From assembly GCA_030426245.1 (NCBI GenBank), contig JAUHYZ010000001.1:186001-250000 (forward strand): a DNA stretch of 64,000 nucleotides, given 5' to 3'. The DNA is from Alphaproteobacteria bacterium (GTDB taxonomy: Bacteria; Pseudomonadota; Alphaproteobacteria; Sphingomonadales; Sphingomonadaceae). The notes under the pieces are model-generated. The model searched no databases. It was given only the letters and a program-made list of their open reading frames with translations, and was not told the origin of the DNA. Below are positions 19,237-27,748 of this stretch, piece after piece; the first letter of the stretch is position 1, and each line of letters opens with the position of its first letter. The position numbers were made by a program, and so were the translations under genes.

Positions 19237-20196
19237 TTGTCGCAAGTCACAGATAGACCTTGCGAATTTCTGCGTCCCCTTGTCGATTTGAGCAATGTCG
19301 AACAAGGTGACCGGGCGCTGACGTGGGACGTCGCGGTTCGCAATACATTTCCCGGATTATCGGTAAAGCTGGAGAGCGGCGGCGTTTCTTTCGGCTCGAT
19401 CAACTGTATGCCGATTGGATCCGGTCAGCTTTTCCAGATCGATTCCGAGCCTGCGCTTGTCAGTTTCCGTCCTCCCAAGATGGAAACGATTGTCCCGCAT
19501 TTCTCGCTGATGGTTCAGTCCAAAGGCACGATGGTCGCAAGCCAGGCGGGCCAGGTCTGCATGTTGGGCGAGGGCGACCTTTGCATGATCGACGAGGCGA
19601 AGGCGTTTCGCCTGACTGGCGAGGAACGGACCGAGTTTCTGCTGCTGAGGTTGCCGCGCGCTGCGGTGCTCAGCCGGTATCCGCATCTTGAACGCGTGAT
19701 CGCCAGCACTCTTTCCGGCCACGAACCGGGAACCAAGCTGCTCAGCGAAACATTGCTGCGCCTGGCCAGCGAGGCGGGTCTGCTGCAGGACCTTCAGCGA
19801 AGTGCGATGATGAATGCCATCATTCACATGCTGGGCGTGGCGGAACCCTTCCTGGGTCTGCCTGCCGGTGCAGATTGGCGTGTGCGCCGCGCGCTCGACT
19901 ATATCGAGCTCAATCTGTCGGTTGCCGGCCTGACGGCGGAAGTCGTGGCTCAGGACCAGCATATCAGCCGCCGCCGGTTGGACCAGTTGATGCACGATGC
20001 TTTCGGCCATTCCATCGCAAGCCATCTTTGGAGCCGAAGGCTGGAGCAAGCGGCTGCAGATTTGCGCGATCCCCACCGTTCGGACTTGTCGATTGCACAA
20101 ATAGCCTTCGCGAACGGCTTCGAGGATGCGGCCCATTTTACACGGGCTTTCAAGCGCAAATATCGCATCACACCGGGGCAATGGCGCCTGAACTGA
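19237..20196 (+). CDS. AraC-family transcriptional regulator
   Basis: C-terminal HTH: LTAEVVAQDQHISRRRLDQLMHDAFGHSIASHLWSRRLEQAAADLRDPHRSDLSIAQIAFANGFEDAAHFTRAFKRKYRITPGQWR. TTG start after GGAGGAGA. Confidence 0.9.
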   Translation: MSQVTDRPCEFLRPLVDLSNVEQGDRALTWDVAVRNTFPGLSVKLESGGVSFGSINCMPIGSGQLFQIDSEPALVSFRPPKMETIVPHFSLMVQSKGTMVASQAGQVCMLGEGDLCMIDEAKAFRLTGEERTEFLLLRLPRAAVLSRYPHLERVIASTLSGHEPGTKLLSETLLRLASEAGLLQDLQRSAMMNAIIHMLGVAEPFLGLPAGADWRVRRALDYIELNLSVAGLTAEVVAQDQHISRRRLDQLMHDAFGHSIASHLWSRRLEQAAADLRDPHRSDLSIAQIAFANGFEDAAHFTRAFKRKYRITPGQWRLN

Positions 20197-20340
20197 CGGG
20201 AAAGCCGTGAGACTTGGCGAGGGCTCACACGGTCAAGCCGTGATTCCAGTTTGGTCCATTCAAAGGGGTGTTCAGACAAATCAGCGCGCCTATCATGTCC
20301 CAAAGGCTGCAAGAATGCAGTGCTGATACGAAGAGGACTG

Positions 20341-21096
20341 ATGAGGCATTCAACTCTCGCATCCACGGGATTGCTCCGGGCTGCTCTCGCTCCGATCAAG
20401 ATCGCGGCGCTCGCTGCACCCGCCTTCCTGCTGGCGCCCCAAGCCGCCCATGCGCAAAGCGCCATCGATCAGGAAATCGACGCACTGACGACGCGTGTCG
20501 AAGTGCTTGAAGGCAATCGCGCAGTGAAGAAGCTGCAGCGCGCCTTCGGTTTCTATGTCGACCGCGGGCTTTGGGGCGAAGCTGCCGACTTGTTCGCCGA
20601 CAATGGCACGATCGAGATCGGGCTGGACGGCGTCTATGTTGGCAAGGACCGGATCGAGGAATATCTGCGCCGCCTGCATGGCGGGCAGGAGGGGCTCATC
20701 TACGGCCAGCTCAACGAATGGGTGACGCTGCAGCCGGCCATTTCTGTGGCTGCCGATGGCCGCTCCGCAACTGCGCGCTGGCGCGACAATGGCATGCTTG
20801 GCCAGTACAAGGAGCATGCCGAATGGCGCGATGGCATCTACGAAAATACCTATGTGAAGGAAGACGGGATATGGAAAATCCAGTCCCTGCACCTCTACGT
20901 GAATTTCCTGGCGCCCTTTGAAGAGGGCTGGGCGCGCCTTGAGCCGGGCGAAGGGCTTAAGCCGAGCGAAACCTCCAAGTCGTTCCCGCCCGATCGCGGG
21001 CCCAGTGTAAACTACAAGCCGTTTCCCGATGTGCAGATTCCGCCGTTCCAGGCGCCCAATCCGGTGACCGGCCAACCTGTGAAAGGAGCGATGTGA
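20341..21096 (+). CDS. Exported SnoaL/NTF2-like protein, PNPVTG subfamily
   Basis: Signal peptide ...APQAAHAQS; LQRAFGFYVDRGLWGEAADLFADNGTIEIGLDGVYVGKDRI...QAPNPVTGQPV. Confidence 0.85.
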   Translation: MRHSTLASTGLLRAALAPIKIAALAAPAFLLAPQAAHAQSAIDQEIDALTTRVEVLEGNRAVKKLQRAFGFYVDRGLWGEAADLFADNGTIEIGLDGVYVGKDRIEEYLRRLHGGQEGLIYGQLNEWVTLQPAISVAADGRSATARWRDNGMLGQYKEHAEWRDGIYENTYVKEDGIWKIQSLHLYVNFLAPFEEGWARLEPGEGLKPSETSKSFPPDRGPSVNYKPFPDVQIPPFQAPNPVTGQPVKGAM

Positions 21097-21863
21097 TGCG
21101 CACAGGCAAAAAGCTCCTGCAGCTTTGCTGCATTGCCGCGGTAGGGCTGACGCCGCTGACACTTGCGGCGCCTGCCACGGCCCAATCTGTGGAGGCACGC
21201 CTTGCGGCCTATCGTGAACGTGTCGAGCGTTTGGAGGACCAGGCAGCGATCGAAAATCTCCAGGCGAGCTTCGGCTATTATTTCGACAAGGGCCTGTGGG
21301 ATGAAGCAGCCTCACTGTTCGCCGATAACGGCACCTACGAATATGAGCAGCAAGGCGTCTATGTCGGCAAGGATCGTATCCAGCGTGCAATGTTGCTCCT
21401 GGGGCCGCAAGGACTGGCGCCGGGCTATCTCAACAATCACATGATGCTGCAGAACGTCATTATCGTCGACGATGACGGGCAAACGGCGACTGGACGCTGG
21501 CAGGGGCCGATCCAGCTTGCCGAACCGGGGGCCAATGGCGAATGGGCAGTCGGCATCTATGAGAACGAATATGTGAAGGAAGGCGGCGTCTGGAAGATTT
21601 CCAAGCTGCACTTCTATCTGACCGCGAAAACGGACTACGATCGGCCCTATTCCACCGGGGCACTGCCGATGCAGGGACAGAGCGCTCTGTTCCCGCCCGA
21701 TCGTCCGCCAAGCGAAGTCTATCGCAGCTTCCCGGCCGCCTACATTCCACCGTTCAGCTTCAAGCATCCGGTGACGGGTGAGCCGCTGACCGGCCTGCCG
21801 ATGGCAGGCGACGATGTCGTGGGGCGTGCGCCGATCGAATTCGAAGACGAAGCGGGCGAATGA
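21093..21863 (+). CDS. Exported SnoaL/NTF2-like protein, PVTG subfamily
   Basis: Signal peptide ...APATAQS; LQASFGYYFDKGLWDEAASLFADNGTYEYEQQGVYVGKDRI...FKHPVTGEPL. GTGATG start overlapping the upstream stop. Confidence 0.85.
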   Translation: MMRTGKKLLQLCCIAAVGLTPLTLAAPATAQSVEARLAAYRERVERLEDQAAIENLQASFGYYFDKGLWDEAASLFADNGTYEYEQQGVYVGKDRIQRAMLLLGPQGLAPGYLNNHMMLQNVIIVDDDGQTATGRWQGPIQLAEPGANGEWAVGIYENEYVKEGGVWKISKLHFYLTAKTDYDRPYSTGALPMQGQSALFPPDRPPSEVYRSFPAAYIPPFSFKHPVTGEPLTGLPMAGDDVVGRAPIEFEDEAGE

Positions 21864-22663
21864 TGCTTCGCAGGATTGCTTCTGCCGCATCTCGCGCTGC
21901 GCTTGCAGCCCCCTTGCTGCTTCTCGCTGCGCCTGCGGCCGCGCAGTCGGCGAGCGAGCGCCTCGACGAGCTGGATGCGCGAATATCCCGTCTGGAGGAT
22001 ATGAACCAGATCGAGCGGGTTCAGCGCACCTACGGATATTTCGTCGACAAGGGGCAATGGACCCCCTTGGCCGAACTGTTCACTGAAGATGCCACGCTGG
22101 AAATCGGAGGAAAAGGCATCTTTCTGGGGCGTGACCGCGTGCTGGAATATATGCAGACCGCATTCGGTAAGGATGGCGCGGGCGAGGGGCGCCTGGGCAA
22201 CCACATGCAGTTCCAGCCCATCCCAGACATCTCGCCGGACGGTGAAACCGGATGGATCCGATCGCGAGCCTACGTGATGAGCGTCGGCTGGGGACTGCCG
22301 CTTTACGAAAATGAATATGAGAAGGGCGAAGACGGCAAATGGCGGATCAGCCGTCTGACCGGGCCCTTCACGATGTACACAAGCTGGGAAGGCTGGGGCA
22401 AATGGGCCATGAACAACACCTGGCCCGACAAATTCGATCCGCCGCCGGATCTGCCGCCGTCGGTCGTCTATCTGACCTATCCGTCCTATTACATCATCCC
22501 ATTCCATTATCCGAACCCGGTGACGGGGGAGCCCTTCATTCCCGATACGGGAGAAGTCGGGGCCTATCACCGGCCGCCCGGTAATGCGGAACAGGCCGCG
22601 TCGCTTAATGTGGCACGCACGGTCAACGGGACTCAACCGATCGCCGAACCTCCAAGGGACTGA
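21860..22663 (+). CDS. Exported SnoaL/NTF2-like protein, PNPVTG subfamily
   Basis: Signal peptide ...AAPAAAQS; VQRTYGYFVDKGQWTPLAELFTEDATLEIGGKGIFLGRDRV...FHYPNPVTGEPF. Confidence 0.87.
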   Translation: MMLRRIASAASRAALAAPLLLLAAPAAAQSASERLDELDARISRLEDMNQIERVQRTYGYFVDKGQWTPLAELFTEDATLEIGGKGIFLGRDRVLEYMQTAFGKDGAGEGRLGNHMQFQPIPDISPDGETGWIRSRAYVMSVGWGLPLYENEYEKGEDGKWRISRLTGPFTMYTSWEGWGKWAMNNTWPDKFDPPPDLPPSVVYLTYPSYYIIPFHYPNPVTGEPFIPDTGEVGAYHRPPGNAEQAASLNVARTVNGTQPIAEPPRD

Positions 22664-23464
22664 GTGATGGCCAGGAACAGACTTTTTTCCGGTTTGGGAA
22701 CTGCGGCAATGCTGGCGGTAGCTGCAATGCCCGCGCAGGCGCAAACTGCTGGCGAGAGACTTGATGCGCTCAATGAGCGGATCGAGCGGCTCGAAGGCAT
22801 GAACCAGATCGAGCGCCTGCAGCGGACCTATGGCTATTTCGTCGACAAGGCGCAGTGGTCCCAGCTTGCCGAGCTATTCACGGAAGACGCGACGTTGGAA
22901 ATCGGCGGCAAAGGACTGTTCGTCGGCAAGGACCGAGTGCTTGCCTATATGCAGGAATCCTTTGGCAAGGACGGCATCCGGCCCGGCGTGCTCATCAATC
23001 ACATGCAGTTTCAGCCGATCCCCGATATCTCGGCCGATGGTAACACCGGCTGGCTGCGCCAGCGCGCCTATGTGATGGCGAATGGCGGCTGGGGCTTGCC
23101 GCTCTACGAAAACGAATATGAGAAGGGTGAGGATGGCATCTGGCGCATCAGCCGGTTGACCGGACCTTTCACCATGTACACGAACTGGGAAGGGTGGGGG
23201 AAGAACGCCACGAATAACACCTGGCCGGACAAGTTCGGGCCACCACCGGATTTGCCGCCATCGGTCGTCTATCTGACCTATCCAGGCTATTATATTGTTC
23301 CGTTTCATTATCCCAATCCCGTTACCGGCAAGGCCTTCATCCCCGATACCGGCGAAGTGGGCGCCTATCACAGGCCCCCCGGCACTGCGGAACAGGAAGC
23401 CGCGTTGAAGGTTGGGCGTACGGTGCATGGCACGCAGCCGATCATGGAACCACCACGGGATTGA
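22664..23464 (+). CDS. Exported SnoaL/NTF2-like protein, close paralogue of the preceding gene
   Basis: Near-collinear with 21860-22663: NQIERLQRTYGYFVDKAQWSQLAELFTEDATLEIGGKGLFVGKDRV...FHYPNPVTGKAFIPDTGEVGAYHRPPG. Confidence 0.87.
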   Translation: MMARNRLFSGLGTAAMLAVAAMPAQAQTAGERLDALNERIERLEGMNQIERLQRTYGYFVDKAQWSQLAELFTEDATLEIGGKGLFVGKDRVLAYMQESFGKDGIRPGVLINHMQFQPIPDISADGNTGWLRQRAYVMANGGWGLPLYENEYEKGEDGIWRISRLTGPFTMYTNWEGWGKNATNNTWPDKFGPPPDLPPSVVYLTYPGYYIVPFHYPNPVTGKAFIPDTGEVGAYHRPPGTAEQEAALKVGRTVHGTQPIMEPPRD

Positions 23465-23664
23465 TAGCCGGCGGCGGTTTCGCATGGTGCGGACAAGCCA
23501 GCTGAATCACACGGCTTTGCGGATTTTATAGCCAAGCTTGGACCGAGCACGTTACCAGCGTGCGATATCGGGATTTGCCTGCCCCAATAAAGGGGTGTGC
23601 AAATCGGTGCAGGATGGCGATATGTTGCAGCGCACCCGAAGCCGGACAGGATTTGCTGCCAGAC

Positions 23665-24612
23665 ATGACTGAATTTTCGGTCGTCATTCCCCTTTACAAC
23701 AAGGCCGAGCATATCGCCGAGACCTTGCGCAGCGCCTTGGCCCAGGAGCACAGGCCGGTGGAGATCATCGTCGTCGACGACGGTTCGACCGATGGCGGCG
23801 TGGAGATCGCGGAATCCTACGACGATCCGATGGTGAAAGTCTTTCGGCGTTCTCCGCCGGGGCCGGGGGGCTATGCGGCCCGCAATCTGGGCGTCGAGAA
23901 GGCCAAAGGCGAATGGATCGCGTTTCTCGATGCAGACGATATCTGGACACCCACGCACTTGACGGGGCTGACTGAGGCCATTCGCCGGGCAGGCGGATCA
24001 GAAGCGGTTGGCGGTGCCTTTTCACGCTTGAGCAAGTTCTCCGAAGAGGGGGAGGAAGCCTATTCGATCGCTGAAGAGCTGATCGCGCCGGGCAAGCCAT
24101 TGGATGCGAATGTCGTCATCCAGGCGTGGCTACGTACGCGGCATTGCCCCCTATGGACTGGTGCGGTGGCCTTCAGGCGGCAGTTGCTGTTCGATGTGGG
24201 CGGTTTTCCGGCCGGTAAGGCCCGGCGCGGCGGTGACAAGGATCTTTGGCTCAGGGCAATGCTCCGTGAACCGTTGGCATTCTCACCGCAAATCAGTGCG
24301 AAGTTCCGCCAGGACGCTGTCAACAGAGTTACGCACGGCACTGCGCATACGGACATTCCCATTGTCGTCACGACAATTGCCGAGCATTTGCCGACCGGAG
24401 ATGCTGAGCGCGACCGCTTGCTCCAATTGCTCTCCAATCAGGAACTGGCACTTTACGCCCGCCACTCGGCAGGCCGGGGCACGCCTGTCGGCAAGGAGTT
24501 TTTCCGCTGGGTTCAGCCGGAACGGAAGATGTTGACCGCTGCGCGGATTCTGCTTTTTATGTCGATTGCGCATGTAATGCAGCTGTGGCGGCCGAAACGG
24601 CGCCACACTTGA
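23665..24612 (+). CDS. Glycosyltransferase family 2
   Basis: FSVVIPLYNKAEHIAETLRSALAQEHRPVEIIVVDDGSTDGG...WIAFLDADDIW. Confidence 0.9.
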   Translation: MTEFSVVIPLYNKAEHIAETLRSALAQEHRPVEIIVVDDGSTDGGVEIAESYDDPMVKVFRRSPPGPGGYAARNLGVEKAKGEWIAFLDADDIWTPTHLTGLTEAIRRAGGSEAVGGAFSRLSKFSEEGEEAYSIAEELIAPGKPLDANVVIQAWLRTRHCPLWTGAVAFRRQLLFDVGGFPAGKARRGGDKDLWLRAMLREPLAFSPQISAKFRQDAVNRVTHGTAHTDIPIVVTTIAEHLPTGDAERDRLLQLLSNQELALYARHSAGRGTPVGKEFFRWVQPERKMLTAARILLFMSIAHVMQLWRPKRRHT

Positions 24613-24766
24613 GCGCTTATTGGCGGCAATTCCTCGGTGTGCTTGCCGGGGAGCGAATGAAGCGCTCATGTTGCCTTAAGCTGAGTACGCTCAAGAAGGG
24701 CGCCTTAACTGAATCGGGAACGGATCGCCGGCTGACTGGCCGCCTTTTTCGACTGGAGACGCCGTG

Positions 24767-25678
24767 ATGACTAGATCAGCGCCTAAGACAAGCAACAGGC
24801 AACACACAGTGCGCCGGAGAGCCGCATTTGCAGCAACATCGGCAGTTTTCGCCGCAGGTTCGTTGCTGTTCGCAAGCGGCGTGAGCGGGAAGGCCATCAC
24901 CTTGAAGGGAGCTGTTCCTGAACGTGAGATCGGCCCTGTCAGCCAGAGCGGTTTCTACCGACTGATCGAATCCGCCAAGAACGCCAAGATCGGCCATTTG
25001 CGGATCTTCGACATCAAGGGCGTCGACGCAACGCGCAGCGGGATACGCATTCGCGGGCAGGTTGACCGGGTTGAGATGCAGAATGTCGACATCTCGCATG
25101 CGGCCGAGCCGAATAAACGGCCTGATTTGCCGATCGGGATACATCTGCAGAACGGCAATGTCATTTCGATAGAGCGTGCCAGCCTCAGTGGATTCCAGAT
25201 GGACGTTGGGGCGGACGAATATGCCAACGGAGACGGGATCGCCGCAGAACGCGGTGTCAACACATTGATACTCCGTGACATTTCCGTGCGTGACAACAGC
25301 GATGGCGGCTTCGACCTTAAGGCGAAATCTACGCGAGGCGACAATCTTTTCGCCAGCGGCAATGGGCGCAATTACCGGATCTGGGATCGCACCAAATTCA
25401 CAGCGGGGACTTTGGAGAGCGTTACGCCTTATGTGCGATCAGGGAATTCGGGCAGTGCCCATTTCTGGGTCAAGGGCAATGACGCTGGCCCTCCAAGCAT
25501 CACCATCGATCATTTGGTAGTACGCTCTGATAACACTGCTCCCATTTTCTGGGTTCAGGATGGCGGTGCCAATATCCGGATCGGTCGCTGCACACTCGAT
25601 GTGCCCAACGGCACCACATTCGTGCGAGGTGGGTCGAAGAACATCAATGTCAAAGCCGGGCCGGGCTGCTCCACCTGA
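24767..25678 (+). CDS. Exported right-handed parallel beta-helix-like protein
   Basis: Twin-Arg-rich N-terminus and hydrophobic segment, then repetitive short strands (IHLQNGNVISIERASLSGFQ, VNTLILRDISVRDNSDGGFDLKA, SITIDHLVVRSDN, IRIGRCTLDVPN). Confidence 0.6.
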   Translation: MTRSAPKTSNRQHTVRRRAAFAATSAVFAAGSLLFASGVSGKAITLKGAVPEREIGPVSQSGFYRLIESAKNAKIGHLRIFDIKGVDATRSGIRIRGQVDRVEMQNVDISHAAEPNKRPDLPIGIHLQNGNVISIERASLSGFQMDVGADEYANGDGIAAERGVNTLILRDISVRDNSDGGFDLKAKSTRGDNLFASGNGRNYRIWDRTKFTAGTLESVTPYVRSGNSGSAHFWVKGNDAGPPSITIDHLVVRSDNTAPIFWVQDGGANIRIGRCTLDVPNGTTFVRGGSKNINVKAGPGCST

Positions 25679-25683
25679 CCTCT

Positions 25684-26559
25684 TCAGGAACGCTGCGCCG
25701 ATCCTCCCATGGCGAGACGCACCAGTTCGCCGGAATAGGCCGCCCAGATTTTCAGTGCCAGCAAGGAGACCGGCAATTTGCGCCGCAGCTGCACGCCCGG
25801 TGCTGCCCAGATCGCGCCCCATTTGCGTAGCAAGTCAACAGCCGCGCGGCGTTGAAGGCGGATAAACCCTGCCGGGCCTGCCTGCTTATGCCAATTGCCG
25901 CCGGCAACGCGCTTCCGCTTGCCAATCAGCTCATTGGTGCTGGATCTGGCCGGATGGCGCACATGGGCTTTCTCGCAATAGACAACCGGATAGCCCGCCG
26001 CCGCGATTTCTTCTGCCAAGGCCCAATCGCCGCCGGATTTGAGTTCCGCGTCGAAAGGGCCGACTTCCTTCAGTACCGCAGCGGGGCTGGCCCAATTGGC
26101 TGTCACGCATTGGTTGCGCGAAGCCAGCGTCTGCTGGCGGAATGCGAACAGGGAATCGAAGATGGCCGCATCAGTCATCGGGCCATCGGTAAAGGTGCTG
26201 ATCCGCCCTGCAATCACTCCGGCACGCGGTTTTTGCGCAAGGGCTTCGACAATGCGTTCCAGCCATTCGGGATCGGGAATGCAATCGGCATCCGTAAAAG
26301 CAATGATGTCGCCGCTGGCATGGCGCAGACCGAGGTTTCGCGCGGCATAGGAGCCGGGGGCTGTTTCGGACAGCAGCATGCAGCCGGGAAACGAGCGGAT
26401 GATCGACGTCGTGTCGTCGGTCGAACCGTTGTCGATTACCAGAACTTGCGTCAGCTCCGCCGGATAGGTTTGTGCCTCGATCGCTCGCAGGCATTTCCCA
26501 ATCGTGGCTTGTCCATTCCAGACAGGGATGATCACCGAAACGCTCGGTTGTTCCGACAT
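25684..26559 (-). CDS. Glycosyltransferase family 2
   Basis: VSVIIPVWNGQATIGKCLRAIEAQTYPAELTQVLVIDNGSTDDTTSII...IIAFTDADCIPDPEWLE. Confidence 0.9.
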   Translation of the reverse strand: MSEQPSVSVIIPVWNGQATIGKCLRAIEAQTYPAELTQVLVIDNGSTDDTTSIIRSFPGCMLLSETAPGSYAARNLGLRHASGDIIAFTDADCIPDPEWLERIVEALAQKPRAGVIAGRISTFTDGPMTDAAIFDSLFAFRQQTLASRNQCVTANWASPAAVLKEVGPFDAELKSGGDWALAEEIAAAGYPVVYCEKAHVRHPARSSTNELIGKRKRVAGGNWHKQAGPAGFIRLQRRAAVDLLRKWGAIWAAPGVQLRRKLPVSLLALKIWAAYSGELVRLAMGGSAQRS

Positions 26560-26714
26560 CTTGGCTCGCTAGAAGTTTGTCCGGGTTGCGAGTTCTATCA
26601 GTTTGGGATCGCAGGTCGAGCCCGATGCAACGGTTCGTCCCGCAATTGCGTCAGATCGGGATATAGAATGTTGCGCTGCAACCTTAGCATTGCGCACGAT
26701 GTTGTATAGGCGAT

Positions 26715-27623
26715 ATGCCCCGTGAGGTAATGCAGAACTGCTATTTTATCTTGTCCTTGAAGTCCTCCGGGTCCAGTATCGTTCAGCGCAAGCTGGCGGA
26801 GTTCCCCGGCATGCAGCCGCTGACGGCGACCATGCATAGCGAGAGCGAGACGCTGTTCTGGACCAAGGCCGCGTCCATGCTCGGACTTCCGCAGAATCAA
26901 ATGGAGAACAGCGAGGTCCCGATGTCCGCGGAGAGGGCGGAGCAGTCGCTGCGGTCCTTTCTGCGCCAAAACGGTCTGCCCGACGATATGCCGCTAAAGT
27001 CAGAAAGCGATTTCTTTGCGGCATTCTCCGCCTTGGTGAAGCGGTTGCCGGGCCATTTCGTGGAGAAGACGCCGCACCACTTATACCAGCCCAGCTGCAT
27101 TGCCCTGATGGAGCGCTACGCCAATCAGAGCAAATCTTCCGGAATCCATTGTCATTTCATTGGCCTGGTCCGAAATCCGATCGACACGCTGTACAGCAGC
27201 TGGCGGCGTTTCGGTGTGCGGCCGTCGCGGGAGGCTAAGCATTGGCTCACGGCCTACCGAGAATTGCGCGCTCTGTCCGAACGAAGCGAGGATGTGCACA
27301 TCATACGTTACGAGGATCTGGTTTCTGGTCGCGCGGATTTGTCCCATCTGACAAGCATCGAGCCAGGAGAGAATGGTGGAGAGCGATTTGTCAGCAGTTC
27401 GGTGCAAAAATGGCGCAGCGATCCGAAGTTCAGCTATCAATTGTCGGATGAGTGTCGCGAACTTGCCCTGGACTATGGCTACGGCGAAGAAGAGCTCAGC
27501 AACGACAATTGCCGTCCGTGGCCGATCGCCAACGAAATTCGTGCGGGCGCATGGCAGTGCTTTTCACGGTTGCCGTTTGCCTGGCAGTCACGGGCCAAGC
27601 AAGTCGCCAAGCGGTTCCTATAG
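26715..27623 (+). CDS. Sulfotransferase family protein
   Basis: N-terminal PAPS-loop-like LKSSGSSIVQRKLAEF, FVEKTPHHLY, GLVRNPIDTLYSSWRRFG (3'-PB-like), IIRYEDLVS. Confidence 0.8.
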   Translation: MPREVMQNCYFILSLKSSGSSIVQRKLAEFPGMQPLTATMHSESETLFWTKAASMLGLPQNQMENSEVPMSAERAEQSLRSFLRQNGLPDDMPLKSESDFFAAFSALVKRLPGHFVEKTPHHLYQPSCIALMERYANQSKSSGIHCHFIGLVRNPIDTLYSSWRRFGVRPSREAKHWLTAYRELRALSERSEDVHIIRYEDLVSGRADLSHLTSIEPGENGGERFVSSSVQKWRSDPKFSYQLSDECRELALDYGYGEEELSNDNCRPWPIANEIRAGAWQCFSRLPFAWQSRAKQVAKRFL

Positions 27624-27748
27624 CCGGTCTTCGCCGAGATGATGATCGCCTCCCTAAAGCGAGCTGCAATCCGGCCATTCGTGCACTGCACCGCGCAAGG
27701 CCGCCGTGTACGTGCGGCCGTCCTTTACTGCGCCGGACAATTCCGCTG

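Noticed and set aside
21740-22744. 334-aa minus ORF
   Set aside because: Antisense to SnoaL-like genes with signal peptides and paralogues.
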